NCBI GenBank assembly: GCA_030431825.1
Contig: JAUIIJ010000027.1
Location: 1-64,000 of the forward strand
Direction of reading: 5' to 3'
DNA: 64,000 nt
From: Alphaproteobacteria bacterium
GTDB lineage: Bacteria > Pseudomonadota > Alphaproteobacteria > Rhodobacterales > Rhodobacteraceae
Shown here: one piece after another, positions 1 through 8,931 of the stretch
Numbering within the stretch: the first letter of the stretch is position 1
How the letters are laid out: each line of letters starts with the position of its first letter
The notes under the pieces: model-generated
The model's database searches: none
What the model saw: the letters and a program-made list of their open reading frames with translations, nothing else
What the model was told of the DNA's origin: nothing
Translations under genes and position numbers: made by a program

Positions 1-451
1 CGTGCCGGTCGTGGCCTGTCTCTCGCTGCTGATCGCGCTGAAATTCGAAGTCATCTATAATCTGATGGTCGCCGCCTGGACGCTGCTTCTGGTGTCCAAT
101 TTCGTACCCTATGCCTGCGGGTTTTTCTGGAAGAACGCGAACTCCGCCGGTGCGCTCGCCGCGATGATCGGCGGCTTTCTCGGCTGGGTCGCAGGCTATT
201 TTCATTACCTGCCGATCACCTCCGAAGCCAATACCGGGATCGTCCCCGGCGTCGATGGGGTATACGAGGACTGGGCGAACTGGGATGCGATCTATATCGG
301 GTCGATCTGGGGCGTCATCGCGTCGGTTGTCCTGATGGTCGTGGTGTCGCTGGCGACACAGCGCGCGGTGCCGCCCAGGTCGGTTGTCGACGCGGACGGG
401 CAGCCGTTGGAGATCAGAGGCTGGAGCGGGCTGGTTCCGTCCCGGAACTGA
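1..451 (+). CDS. Sodium:solute symporter (SSS family), C-terminal part
   Basis: The gene enters from the left edge, so only about the last 149 residues are visible and the true start lies outside the window. The visible part has alternating hydrophobic segments (roughly residues 4-14, 18-40, 48-68 and 95-117). The stretch containing FVPYACGFFWKNANSAGALA is typical of the late transmembrane helices of sodium/solute symporters, where a FWKRAN/A-type loop precedes a glycine-rich helix. The tail is short and polar. The substrate cannot be told from this piece. A short hairpin follows the stop codon. I am fairly sure of the family and have no view on the substrate. Confidence 0.75.
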   Translation, partial: VPVVACLSLLIALKFEVIYNLMVAAWTLLLVSNFVPYACGFFWKNANSAGALAAMIGGFLGWVAGYFHYLPITSEANTGIVPGVDGVYEDWANWDAIYIGSIWGVIASVVLMVVVSLATQRAVPPRSVVDADGQPLEIRGWSGLVPSRN

Positions 452-473
452 TTTTGAACCGGTGAAAACTGCC

Positions 474-493
474 TCGCCCCCTTGTCGGGGCGA
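474..493. terminator. Hairpin between convergent genes
   Basis: A 7-bp perfect stem (TCGCCCC / GGGGCGA) with a 6-base loop lies between the convergent symporter and aminotransferase genes. There is no clear T-run, so it is only a probable bidirectional terminator. Confidence 0.4.
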
Positions 494-505
494 CGCAGCC
501 TTCGC

Positions 506-1675
506 CTAGCGCCAGAAGGCGGCAAAGGCCTCGATCACGCGCGCCTGTTGCGCATCGGTCATGTTGAAGAACAGTGGCAGCCGCAAAAGCCGGTTGCTTT
601 CACGAGTCGTGAAACGATCGGCACCCGAGAAGCGGCCATACCGCTGGCCCGCGCGTGACGAATGCAGCGGCACATAGTGGAAAGACGCCTTGATCCTGTT
701 GGCCTTGAGATGTGCAATCATCGCGTTGCGTTCATCCAGATCGCGCAGTTTGACATAGAAGATATGCGCGTTGTGTGCCGTGCCGTCCGGATGCGCCTGC
801 ACCTCGATCCGGCCGTCCGCGACAAGATTTGCAAGCTCGGTCCGGTAGGTGGCGTACAGAGCCATGCGGCGTGATTGGATCTTGTCCCGGTGTCCGATCT
901 GCGCCCAGAGAAAGGCCGCGCTGATTTCGTTCATCAGATAGGAACTGCCCAGATCGACCCAGGTATACCTGTCGATCTTGCCGGACAGGAAACGGCTGCG
1001 GTCGGTGCCTTTTTCCCGGATGATCTCGGCGCGGTCCGCCAGTGCGGGATCGTTGACGATGGTCAGGCCGCCCTCGCCACCGGCGCTGAAGTTCTTGGTT
1101 TCGTGAAACGAGTATGCGCCGATCTTGCCGATGGTGCCGAGGGGACGGCCGCGCCAGGTGGCCATCATGCCTTGCGCCGCGTCTTCGATCACCGTGATGC
1201 CCCGCCTATTCGCAATCGACAGGATCGCGTCCATATCGCAGGCCACACCGCCGTAGTGTACGACGACAATCGCGCGGGTTCGCTGGGTGATCGCGGCTTC
1301 GATCATGGTTTCGTCGATATTCATCGTATCCGGCCGCACATCGACGAATACGATCCGCGCCCCCCGGAGCGCAAAGGCATTCGCGCTGGACACAAAAGTA
1401 TAGGAGGGCATGATGACCTCGTCACCTTCTTTCAGGTCAAGGAGCAGGGCCGCCATTTCGAGCGAATGCGTTGCCGATGGCGTAAGCAGGGCGCGTGCGC
1501 TGCCCAGGTGGTTTTCGAACCAGTCGCGGCATTTGCGTTGATACATGTCGCCGCCCGACCGGATGTCTTCGCGGAGCAGACGCGCGATGACCTCGCTTTC
1601 GGAGCCGGTCACTGGAAGCTGGCAGAACGGCACGACCTCTTCGAACTGCGATGCCCTGGAACTCGATAGATCCAT
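506..1675 (-). CDS. WecE/RffA-type dTDP-4-amino-4,6-dideoxy-sugar aminotransferase (DegT/DnrJ/EryC1/StrS family)
   Basis: This PLP-dependent aminotransferase probably makes an amino sugar nucleotide such as dTDP-4-amino-4,6-dideoxygalactose for a surface polysaccharide. At 389 residues it has the usual family length. The PLP-binding EDAAQ motif is at residues 164-168, and the Schiff-base lysine is K194 in the FHETKN motif, followed by the GGEGG loop. I chose the ATG at 1675 because the in-frame sequence upstream of it is low-quality and arginine/proline rich, and homology begins at VVPFCQLPVTG. No other sugar-nucleotide genes are adjacent, so the final product is unknown. A large open frame on the opposite strand (about 875-1669) is a codon-bias shadow. 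Confidence 0.85.
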   Translation of the reverse strand: MDLSSSRASQFEEVVPFCQLPVTGSESEVIARLLREDIRSGGDMYQRKCRDWFENHLGSARALLTPSATHSLEMAALLLDLKEGDEVIMPSYTFVSSANAFALRGARIVFVDVRPDTMNIDETMIEAAITQRTRAIVVVHYGGVACDMDAILSIANRRGITVIEDAAQGMMATWRGRPLGTIGKIGAYSFHETKNFSAGGEGGLTIVNDPALADRAEIIREKGTDRSRFLSGKIDRYTWVDLGSSYLMNEISAAFLWAQIGHRDKIQSRRMALYATYRTELANLVADGRIEVQAHPDGTAHNAHIFYVKLRDLDERNAMIAHLKANRIKASFHYVPLHSSRAGQRYGRFSGADRFTTRESNRLLRLPLFFNMTDAQQARVIEAFAAFWR

Positions 1676-2240
1676 TTGCCTCAGCGCCTCGATGCTGCGC
1701 GTTCTTGGGGCCGGGCAGGGGATGCGCCGGCCTCGTACGGTTCCGGGACGCACGCAGGGCGCGACTGCCCACCGATGACGTGATCCCGGCCAGCCAAGGG
1801 GGCGCGGGACATCACGCGCTCTTTCGCCATTGATGGATGACCATTCGGGGCATTGCCGTGTTGGCTCCGGATTTTGCAATCAGGTTGATCCGAGAGGCAG
1901 ATCGACCCATCCGGTGAAAGCACTTCAGATGGCGAGACGCAATTGACACGATTGGCGTATTCCTCCAGCGGGTGAACCTCCAGGACATTATGTACAACCC
2001 GACTGTTGATCGGCGTAATGGAAATATTCAATTTTCGAACTCAAAAAATATCGTTTCAATCATAACAGTATAACATGATCCGAAATTTCACGCGACAGGA
2101 AATTCAGTGCGGCATGATGCACGTCAGGATTGTGCGGGCGCAGGCCAGGTGCGGCGCATCGCACGACCGCGGCAACAGGTCGTCGCAGGTTCTCGCGAAT
2201 TTCATTTGTAGTCATGCGCAAATGGCTTACGATTTGAAGC
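1676..2240. other. 565-bp region without a supported gene
   Basis: The left two thirds are GC-rich, with short overlapping open frames on both strands that show no recognisable protein. Around 2020-2080 the sequence becomes clearly AT-rich (A runs and TATAAC-like stretches), which suggests promoters for the flanking divergent genes. I could not assign a specific -35/-10 pair. Confidence 0.4.
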
Positions 2241-3089
2241 ATGTCCTGTCCTTCGGCTCTCATCCCGTTTCGTTCGATCCTGCCGCTTGCCTGCTGCGTG
2301 TTGCTTTTGATGTGCGCGGGGGTGGCGCGGGCTGCGGACCGGGATCGGATCGAGGCGTTTCTCGAAGTCACCGGGTTTGACGTGGCGCTGGACAGTATCG
2401 CGCTGTCCACCGGGTCCGCGCCGGATATGCTGGGCATCGACGAAAACACCTTCGGAGCGGATTGGGAGCGGCTCGCGGCGGAGGTTTTCGACACCGGCGT
2501 GATGCACGACATGGCGTTGCAGATCCTCGAACAGACCCTGAGCGACGAGGCATTGACCCACGCGGTCGAGTTCTATGCGAGCGATCTGGGGCAACGGCTG
2601 GTGGCGGTCGAGAACGAGAGCCACATGAACGAAGACGAGGATACCGCGCGCGCCGGCGAACAGCTTGTTGCCGAGATGGTCGCCAGCGGGAGCCCGCGGC
2701 TCGAGATGTTCAAGCGGATGAACAAGGCCATCGACGCCTCGGGCGGCAGTCTGCGCGCGATTCAGGAGATCCAGTTCCGCTTTCTCATGGCGGCGTCGGC
2801 GGCCGGCGTGGTCGAACTGCAGATGGACCCGGAAGATCTGAAGTTGATGTTCAAGGCGCGCGAGCCGGAATTGCTGCCATTGCTGCGCCGGTCCGCTCTT
2901 GCCGGGGCGGCATATACGTATCGTTCGTTTTCCGATGACGACATTGCCGCCTATGCCGATGCCCTCGAAGAGCCGGAGATGATGCAGGTCTATGAACTGC
3001 TGAGCGCAGTGCAATACGAGATCATGGCCAATCGTTTCGAGGTATTGGCGGGCCGCATGAGCGAGCTGCATCCGGGTCAGGACATCTGA
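2241..3089 (+). CDS. DUF2059 domain-containing secreted protein, first of a tandem pair
   Basis: This 282-residue protein begins with a signal peptide (hydrophobic segment about residues 13-28, ending VARAAD), so it is probably periplasmic. The remainder is helical and acidic. It carries the DUF2059 pattern, in which a segment like ILEQTLSDEALTHAVEFYAS is followed by DLGQRLVAVE; the family motif has an LS..EL..a..Fy.sp.G..l core. The function of DUF2059 is not known. The next gene starts two bases after its stop and encodes a diverged paralogue, so the two are probably co-transcribed. The ribosome-binding site is weak, which leaves some doubt about the exact start. Confidence 0.75.
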   Translation: MSCPSALIPFRSILPLACCVLLLMCAGVARAADRDRIEAFLEVTGFDVALDSIALSTGSAPDMLGIDENTFGADWERLAAEVFDTGVMHDMALQILEQTLSDEALTHAVEFYASDLGQRLVAVENESHMNEDEDTARAGEQLVAEMVASGSPRLEMFKRMNKAIDASGGSLRAIQEIQFRFLMAASAAGVVELQMDPEDLKLMFKAREPELLPLLRRSALAGAAYTYRSFSDDDIAAYADALEEPEMMQVYELLSAVQYEIMANRFEVLAGRMSELHPGQDI

Positions 3090-3090
3090 T

Positions 3091-3909
3091 ATGATATGGC
3101 GCAGGATGGCTGCGGCGGTCGCGGCGCTGCTGCTGCTGGCCGTCGCGCTTTGCGCCGAACCGCTGGAGGATGAAGTGGCGCGGGTGCTGCGGCTGGACGA
3201 AGTCGCCATGATCCTGCGGGACGAGGGATTGCGGCACGGGGCCGATATCGAAGCCGACATGCTGGGCGGGCGCGGCGGGCGTTATTTTCAAGACCGTGTG
3301 GCAGCGCTCTATGATCCGGGCCGCATGCGGGCGGCCCTGCTCGGCGCATTGGCCGAGACCCTGGATGACGATCAGATGCGCGCGGTGATTGCCTTCTTTG
3401 ACACGGACCGGGGGCAGCGCATCCTGACGCTTGAGAACGCCGGCAGGGTGGCAATGGCCGATCCTGCGGTCGAGGAACTCGCGCGTGCGCGTTATCGTGC
3501 ATTGGCGGGCGGCGATGACAGGCACATGGCCGAGGTCATGCGCTTTGTCGAGATCAACGACCTGATCGAACGCAATGTGACCTCGGCGCTGGAGTCCAAC
3601 TATCATTTCCTGCGCGGGCTTGCGGATGGCGGCGGCGCGCGGATGACCGTGGACGAGATCATGACCGAGGTTTTGTCGCAGGAAGAGGAACTGCGCGCGG
3701 ATACGACCGGCTGGATCTACGGGTTCCTGTTGATGGCCTACCAGCCGCTGGAGCGCGAGACGTTGCGGGCCTATTCCGATTTCTCCGCGTCGCCGGCGGG
3801 CGGGGCGTTGAATTCGGCGCTGTTCACCGGGTTTGACCGGATTTACAATACCATCTTCCACCAACTCGGGCTTGCCGTCGCCCAGGCGATGAATGGCAGC
3901 GACATTTGA
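3091..3909 (+). CDS. DUF2059-like secreted protein, second of a tandem pair
   Basis: This 272-residue protein has an N-terminal hydrophobic segment (residues 6-22, alanine/leucine-rich), consistent with export. Like its upstream neighbour it has an acidic helical body with a segment resembling AETLDDDQMRAVIAFFDTDRG, matching the DUF2059 core of the first gene. A second, similar module appears near residues 210-250 (YQPLERETLRAYSDF). The start codon follows the previous stop by one base, so translational coupling is likely. The function is unknown. The pair looks like an old tandem duplication that has diverged strongly. Confidence 0.7.
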   Translation: MIWRRMAAAVAALLLLAVALCAEPLEDEVARVLRLDEVAMILRDEGLRHGADIEADMLGGRGGRYFQDRVAALYDPGRMRAALLGALAETLDDDQMRAVIAFFDTDRGQRILTLENAGRVAMADPAVEELARARYRALAGGDDRHMAEVMRFVEINDLIERNVTSALESNYHFLRGLADGGGARMTVDEIMTEVLSQEEELRADTTGWIYGFLLMAYQPLERETLRAYSDFSASPAGGALNSALFTGFDRIYNTIFHQLGLAVAQAMNGSDI

Positions 3910-3921
3910 GCGGGAATACGG

Positions 3922-3950
3922 TTGACAGATTGTTCCGGTCTGGCCATAAG
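3922..3950 (+). promoter_or_regulatory. Sigma-70-type promoter for rplU-rpmA
   Basis: A consensus -35 TTGACA (3922-3927) is separated by exactly 17 bases from CATAAG (3945-3950). It lies about 150 bp upstream of rplU with nothing else in between, so transcription of the ribosomal protein operon probably starts near 3957. Confidence 0.65.
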
Positions 3951-3955
3951 CACGC

Positions 3956-3983
3956 AACCCGGCCCGAGTCATCGTGCCGGGTT
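3956..3983 (+). terminator. Hairpin downstream of the DUF2059 pair, or in the rplU leader
   Basis: An 8-bp perfect stem (AACCCGGC / GCCGGGTT) encloses a 12-base loop. It falls just after the rplU promoter's -10 box, so it could terminate the upstream DUF2059 transcript or form the first hairpin of the rplU leader. It has no long T-run. Confidence 0.4.
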
Positions 3984-4096
3984 TATGTATCATATCGCCC
4001 GGAGATGGGCGCGCTGTCTGCGGTGGCATCGGGCATACCGGGCCATGAACACCGGGAACGGGGACCACAGGACGCGGTAGACAAAGGAACAGACGC

Positions 4097-4735
4097 ATGT
4101 TTGCGGTCATGAAGACCGGCGGCAAGCAGTACAAGGTTCAGGCGGGCGACATGCTCCGCGTCGAGAAACTGGCTGCTGACGCTGGCGAAACAATTCAGTT
4201 CAACGAGATCCTGATGCTGGGCGGTGATGAAACCGTCGTCGGCGCACCGCTGATCGAAGGTGCGGGCGTTCAGGCCGAGGTCGTTGATCAGATCAAGGGC
4301 GAAAAGGTCACCCACTTTGTGAAGCGCCGCCGGAAGCACTCCAGCAAGCGCACCAAGGGTCACCGTCAGAAGCTGACACTGGTTCGTGTCACCGACATCC
4401 TGTCGTCGGGTGCCGACAAGTCCGGCGTGAAGGCCGCCGTCGGAGCGGGCTCGGTCGCGGCAGTCGCCGTTGCGGCCACCGAAGCCAAGAAGCCGGCCAA
4501 GAAAGCCGAAGCTGCCAAAGCGGCGTCGGCGGAAGGTGCCGACGATCTGAAAAAGCTGTCCGGCGTTGGCCCCGCGCTCGAGAAAAAGCTGCACGCAGCC
4601 GGCGTGACGACCTTTGCACAAGTCGCGGCATGGACCGACGAAGACGTTGCTGCTATGGATGAGCAATTGTCGTTCAAGGGCCGGATCGAGCGCGAAGGCT
4701 GGATCGAACAGGCCAAAGAACTGGCCAAAGGTTAA
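4097..4735 (+). CDS. rplU: 50S ribosomal protein L21 with a C-terminal helix-hairpin-helix extension
   Basis: Residues 1-103 are a canonical L21 (starting [14 protein letters not shown], with the basic stretch [16 protein letters not shown] near 77-91), which binds 23S rRNA in the large subunit. The protein continues to 212 residues, about twice the usual length. It has an alanine/lysine-rich linker (about 105-145) and then a helix-hairpin-helix module with [12 protein letters not shown] at 154-165 and a helical tail to the end. This extension is known in Rhodobacterales and other alphaproteobacteria; its role is not established. It is followed after 11 bases by rpmA, as in most bacteria, and is preceded by a strong promoter. 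Confidence 0.95.
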   Translation: MFAVMKTGGKQYKVQAGDMLRVEKLAADAGETIQFNEILMLGGDETVVGAPLIEGAGVQAEVVDQIKGEKVTHFVKRRRKHSSKRTKGHRQKLTLVRVTDILSSGADKSGVKAAVGAGSVAAVAVAATEAKKPAKKAEAAKAASAEGADDLKKLSGVGPALEKKLHAAGVTTFAQVAAWTDEDVAAMDEQLSFKGRIEREGWIEQAKELAKG

Positions 4736-4746
4736 GGAGAGAGAGA

Positions 4747-5016
4747 ATGGCACACAAGAAAGCTGGCGGTTCCTCCCGTAACGGTCGCGATTCCGCGGGT
4801 CGCCGCCTTGGCGTCAAACTCTATGGCGGTCAGGCCGCCATTTCGGGCAACATCATCGTGCGTCAGCGCGGAACCAAGTTCTGGCCGGGCGAAGGCGTTG
4901 GCATGGGCAAGGATCATACCATCTTTGCAACCGTCGACGGCGCCGTGACCTTTCACAAGGGTCTGAAGGGGCGCACCTTTGTATCGGTGATGCCCGTGGC
5001 AGAGGCAGCCGAGTAG
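4747..5016 (+). CDS. rpmA: 50S ribosomal protein L27
   Basis: This 89-residue protein begins [20 protein letters not shown], the highly conserved N-terminus of L27 that reaches the peptidyl transferase centre. A good Shine-Dalgarno (AAGGAGAGAGA) precedes the ATG. The gene is co-transcribed with rplU and ends just before a strong intrinsic terminator. No N-terminal cleavage extension like that of Firmicutes L27 is present. Confidence 0.97.
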   Translation: MAHKKAGGSSRNGRDSAGRRLGVKLYGGQAAISGNIIVRQRGTKFWPGEGVGMGKDHTIFATVDGAVTFHKGLKGRTFVSVMPVAEAAE

Positions 5017-5044
5017 AGCCGAACCTCGGAGGTCAAGTTTACCA

Positions 5045-5077
5045 GGGATCGGCGGACACCGCCGGTCCCTTTTTCTT
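5045..5077 (+). terminator. Intrinsic terminator of rplU-rpmA
   Basis: An 11-bp stem (GGGATCGGCGG / CCGCCGGTCCC, one G-T wobble) with a 3-base loop is followed by a TTTTTCTT run. This is a textbook rho-independent terminator 29 bases after rpmA. Confidence 0.85.
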
Positions 5078-5280
5078 GTTCAGGACAGCCAGGCACAGCG
5101 TGTCTGAAAATCGCCTCAATTCTGCTAAGATGTTCGGCGATACTGTTCTTTTCAGGTTTTCTTCGGCGGGTCAGGTGCGGCAAATGTTGAATAGGCCGCC
5201 CGGAACGCCCAATTCAAGGATAGTGGTGCTGTCGCCATGGTGTCCGCGTAGTTTGTGATGTTCGGAGGAGGGACAGGCGC

Positions 5281-5817
5281 ATGAAACTGGATCAGATCAT
5301 CAACCAGCCGGTGATTGAAACGGAACGGTTCGATTTGCGACCGCTGCGCCGTTCGGACAAGGGACTGATCGAACTCTACGGCAGCGATGAGCGCGTCGCC
5401 CGGATGACAACCTCCATTCCGCATCCGCTGCCGCCCGGTCTGATCGAAGGGTTCATCGCACGCGTCATGTCCGATGACCGAACCGAAGACGTCTGGGCGA
5501 TGGATGGAACGAAATCCGGCGGCTCCGAACTCAAGGGGGTGATTTCCCTGAACCGGCTGGATCGCAACCAGACGGAAGTGGGCTATTGGGTTGCGCCGAT
5601 CTATTGGAATACCGGGCTGGCGTCCGAGGCGGTCGAGGCGCTGGTCCAGGCCAACCCTCTGGGCAGCAGCACGATGTTCGCCAGTGTCTTCCAGGACAAC
5701 CCGGCCTCGGCACGGGTGCTGATTCATTGCGGTTTCGAATATCTCGGAGATGCCGAGAGCTTTTGCCTCGCGCGTGATACCGCGGTGCCCACCTGGACCT
5801 ACAGCCGCAAGCTCTGA
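5281..5817 (+). CDS. GNAT-family N-acetyltransferase (RimJ/RimL-like)
   Basis: This 178-residue protein matches the acetyltransferase_3 type. The N-terminal strand IETERFDLRPLRRSD (about residues 12-26) is the usual opening of RimJ-like proteins. GYWVAPIYWNTGLASEAVEALV (about 101-122) is the acetyl-CoA-binding strand/helix, and NPASARVLIHCGFEYLG (about 140-156) is the conserved C-terminal motif of the fold. It probably acetylates a small molecule or a protein N-terminus; the substrate is unknown. GNAT genes are commonly found after rpmA in Rhodobacterales, but the intrinsic terminator in between suggests separate transcription. Confidence 0.8.
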   Translation: MKLDQIINQPVIETERFDLRPLRRSDKGLIELYGSDERVARMTTSIPHPLPPGLIEGFIARVMSDDRTEDVWAMDGTKSGGSELKGVISLNRLDRNQTEVGYWVAPIYWNTGLASEAVEALVQANPLGSSTMFASVFQDNPASARVLIHCGFEYLGDAESFCLARDTAVPTWTYSRKL

Positions 5818-5855
5818 CAGGGCCATCGCGAATCCTTTGAAGCGGGCGGCTCCGG

Positions 5856-7523
5856 TTACGTGGCCGCCTGCATCGCCTTTTGCGCGCAGAAGCAGGATGC
5901 CGCCACGCCACCATCCGCCCGCGCCAGCGCGATGTCGAGCCGTTGTCTGATCTGGGGGCGTTCGACCTCGTCCCCCCGCGCCAACAGGCAATCGTGCAAC
6001 CCCTTCAGGCTCCAGACATTGTCGGGATGGACGGTCGCGCGGCTGCGTTGGCCGCCCAGGCCCAGGTCTTCGCGATAGACGATCTCGGCCTCCGCAACGT
6101 GCCCTTGCTCAAACAGCAGCGCGCCAAGGGCGTGACGGGTTGGCTGCATCCAGCCCCAGGGTTCGTCATAGGGCAGGGTATCGTCGAGTTCCACCGAGCG
6201 GCGCAGATGGGCAAAGGCGTCGGCGAAATTCCCTTTGCGGTACTCGATCTCACCGCGCAGCATTTCCGCCGCGATGGCCAGCAGATCGGTCACCGTATTG
6301 TTGTGCATGAGCCGGGTTTGCGGCACGCGCGCGCGCGCCGCGAGAAAGGTCTGCTCTTCGGCCTCGGCTTCGGCGACGCGCCCAAGGGCGGCAAAGGCGA
6401 CCGCGCGGGCATAGTGGGTGGTTGCGGTCAGGGTGCGATACAGGTCCGGATCGTCCGGCGGGGTGAGCGCGATGGCATCTTGCCAACGGCCGAACCGGAT
6501 CAGGATATGCGGCTCCATCGCCATATAGCTTTCAAAGTAGTCCGCCATGGGCGGGCTCTGAATGCGCAGCATGTCTTCTGGAACGGTTTGCGCCATGCCT
6601 TGCACCGCGTCGAGGGCAGGTTGCATCTGACCGAGAAACAGCGCGCCATAGATGACAAAATGGTAATTGTGCTGCCGATACCCGGTGTAGATGTTGAAGG
6701 CCCCCTCGCGATCATAATATTTCAGATCGGCTTCGATGGCGCGCTGGTTCCAGTGCACCACGTCATGATACTGTCCGCACAGAACGTCGATATGGGTCGG
6801 CATGTGGATGAGATGGCCGGCATCGGGCACCAGCGTCCGCAGGACATCCCCCGCCTTCAGCGCCTTTTCCGGAAAGGGCGACATCTCCATCAGATGTACA
6901 TAGAGGTGCAGCAGCCCCGGATGCCGCATCGCGCCGGGCGCATGGTCCATCGCGTCTTCCAATGCGCGTTGAGCTTCGAGTGTCGCGGCCCCTTCTGCGG
7001 GTTGCGCCCTGGCGAGATCCCACATCTGCCAGGGGGTCAGGTTCAGCAGTGCCTCGACATAGATGGTACGCAGGTCGAGATGGTCGGGCGCGGCGGCAAA
7101 GGCCACGCGCATGGCATCGGCGAAATCGTGATTCCAGGCGTGCATGTCCTTGATCGGTTCACGCTGCGGATAGCGGGCGGGCAGGGCGCGGATCAGCGCC
7201 TGTTCCGCAGGAGTCGTTCGGTCGGCCAGTGCGATTGCGGCCTGGGTCGCGTCATGGGCAAGCGCCAGCGCCTTGGCCCGGCCCGCGTCGTCGAATACCT
7301 CCCACGGCATGTTGTAGTTCGGCCCACCCGCATAGGCGATGCCCCAATGTGCCATCGCACAGTCCGGATCATGGGTCAGCGCCCGCTGAAAACAGGCGAC
7401 GGCCTCGCCGTGGTTGTACCCGTAGGTCCAGATCAGGCCCCGATCGAACCAGCGTTGCGCCTCGTGCGAACTGGTGGTCACCGGGCAGTTGTGACTGCCC
7501 AGATTGTAATAGTCATCCGGCAT
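5856..7523 (-). CDS. Tetratricopeptide-repeat protein
   Basis: This 555-residue protein is made largely of TPR-like helical pairs. The first is near residues 23-60 (AQRWFDRGLIWTYGYNHGEAVACFQRAL, then DPDCAMAHWGIAY), and further repeats lie in the C-terminal half (FADAFAHLRRSVELD; HVAEAEIVYREDLG). It has no signal peptide or membrane segment, so it is probably cytoplasmic. I placed the start at MPDDYYNLG because the conserved region begins there; an in-frame ATG 14 codons upstream is possible. Proteins of this type are annotated only as TPR proteins, with no known reaction. It converges on the GNAT gene and follows the MFS gene on the same strand. Confidence 0.75.
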   Translation of the reverse strand: MPDDYYNLGSHNCPVTTSSHEAQRWFDRGLIWTYGYNHGEAVACFQRALTHDPDCAMAHWGIAYAGGPNYNMPWEVFDDAGRAKALALAHDATQAAIALADRTTPAEQALIRALPARYPQREPIKDMHAWNHDFADAMRVAFAAAPDHLDLRTIYVEALLNLTPWQMWDLARAQPAEGAATLEAQRALEDAMDHAPGAMRHPGLLHLYVHLMEMSPFPEKALKAGDVLRTLVPDAGHLIHMPTHIDVLCGQYHDVVHWNQRAIEADLKYYDREGAFNIYTGYRQHNYHFVIYGALFLGQMQPALDAVQGMAQTVPEDMLRIQSPPMADYFESYMAMEPHILIRFGRWQDAIALTPPDDPDLYRTLTATTHYARAVAFAALGRVAEAEAEEQTFLAARARVPQTRLMHNNTVTDLLAIAAEMLRGEIEYRKGNFADAFAHLRRSVELDDTLPYDEPWGWMQPTRHALGALLFEQGHVAEAEIVYREDLGLGGQRSRATVHPDNVWSLKGLHDCLLARGDEVERPQIRQRLDIALARADGGVAASCFCAQKAMQAAT

Positions 7524-7579
7524 CCGCGTCTTCCTTCTTGGCGTCATGCGGACAGAATGGCGCAATCGGACAGAGAAAC

Positions 7580-8788
7580 CTAGGCGATGCTGCGTTTTTC
7601 GATGCGGCCCATTTGCAGCATCAGGACAAATCCGATCAGCGCGCAGGCAAATATCCCGGCGGCCAGCGGGATGAGCGTGCCGTCAAAGAGCAGACCGATC
7701 GGGGCGGCGATGAGAACGGCGCACACGGTTGCGATTGCGCCGATGACCGAGGCGGCCATGCCGGCGATATGCCCCATCGGTTCCATTGCGATCGCATTGA
7801 GGTTGCCCAGAGTGGTGCCGGCGATGAAAAAGACCGATGTTTGCCAGATCACGAACAGGACGAACATCACATCCCGCGAAGGCCCGATTTCGGCCATCAG
7901 CAACACGGTGCCCGATGCAACGAGTTGCGCGGCAAGAGACCAGGTCACCATGCGCCGCATTCCGACGCGCCCGACGACGGCGGCATTCAGGATGCTCGCG
8001 CCGCCGGAAATCAGGGCGATGGCCCCGAACCAGAAGGGGAAACTGTCAGCCTCGTCAAAGATGATGTCATAGACAGGCTGCACCTGGCTCAGCAGGGTGA
8101 ACAGCATGCCGAGACAGAGGCACTGCACCAGTATCGACAGGCGAACCGTCGGATGCACCAGCATTTCGCGCACCGATTCCAGCAGCAGCGGCGCGCGGAA
8201 ACGGCGTCGCTTCTCCGGGGGCAGCGGTTCGGGCAGGCGGATGGAGATCCACAGCATGATGATCACCGCGAAGAGAATGAAGGCGAGAAAGATGCTGCGC
8301 CAACCGGCAAAGGCAATGATCATGGCGCCAATCATCGGTGCGAAGGCGGGAAAAATGGTGAATATCATCATCGCGATCGACATCATCTTGGCCATTTCAC
8401 GACCGACATAAAGGTCGCGCATGATTGCGATGCCGACGATGCGCGGGGAGGCGGCCCCGATCCCCTGTACGATACGTGCCAGCAGAAGCCACTCGAGCGC
8501 GGTACTGTACCACGCCACTGCCGCGGCGGCCATGTAGAGCGACAGCCCTGCGAAAATCACCGGCTTGCGCCCGAAACTGTCTGACAGCGGGCCGGTGACG
8601 AAGGTGCCGATGCCAAGCCCCAGCACGAAAGACGTCAGAATCAGTTGCGCGCGGTTCACGTCATCCGGGCTGAGTTCCGCGCCGATGTCGGGCATCGCCG
8701 GCAACATCGCATCGATGGAAAATGCGATGGTTGCAAACATCATCGCGATAAGCGCGATGAATTCACCGCGTGACATGGGATTTTTCAT
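7580..8788 (-). CDS. Bcr/CflA-type multidrug efflux MFS transporter
   Basis: This 402-residue protein has about twelve hydrophobic segments. Motif A of the drug:H+ antiporter family appears as GPLSDSFGRKP (about residues 66-76), preceded by the MLPAMPDIGAEL loop typical of Bcr/CflA proteins. It should sit in the inner membrane and export hydrophobic or amphipathic drugs by proton exchange; the substrate is unknown. It is followed by the TPR gene on the same strand after a gap of about 56 bases, possibly in one transcript. Confidence 0.85.
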   Translation of the reverse strand: MKNPMSRGEFIALIAMMFATIAFSIDAMLPAMPDIGAELSPDDVNRAQLILTSFVLGLGIGTFVTGPLSDSFGRKPVIFAGLSLYMAAAAVAWYSTALEWLLLARIVQGIGAASPRIVGIAIMRDLYVGREMAKMMSIAMMIFTIFPAFAPMIGAMIIAFAGWRSIFLAFILFAVIIMLWISIRLPEPLPPEKRRRFRAPLLLESVREMLVHPTVRLSILVQCLCLGMLFTLLSQVQPVYDIIFDEADSFPFWFGAIALISGGASILNAAVVGRVGMRRMVTWSLAAQLVASGTVLLMAEIGPSRDVMFVLFVIWQTSVFFIAGTTLGNLNAIAMEPMGHIAGMAASVIGAIATVCAVLIAAPIGLLFDGTLIPLAAGIFACALIGFVLMLQMGRIEKRSIA

Positions 8789-8931
8789 CTTTGATACTCC
8801 GCGCTACCGGATGCCGTTAACACATGAAGTGACGGTTCACCATATCGTGTGATGCACAGGTGGATGTGCAGATCAGGAGCAGCGCAGGGCCCGTCCGCCC
8901 GAGGGCGCATCGCCGGTGGCGACGGCCACGA

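Noticed and set aside
875-1669. Plus-strand open frame of 264 codons
   Set aside because: It is antisense to the aminotransferase gene and shows no recognisable domain.
1681-2031. Minus-strand open frame of 116 codons upstream of the aminotransferase
   Set aside because: Composition is irregular, there is no Shine-Dalgarno and no domain; it also overlaps the likely promoter region.
5880-7583. Long plus-strand open frame of 567 codons opposite the TPR gene
   Set aside because: It lacks a protein-like pattern and lies entirely opposite a gene with clear TPR repeats; high GC content produces such frames.
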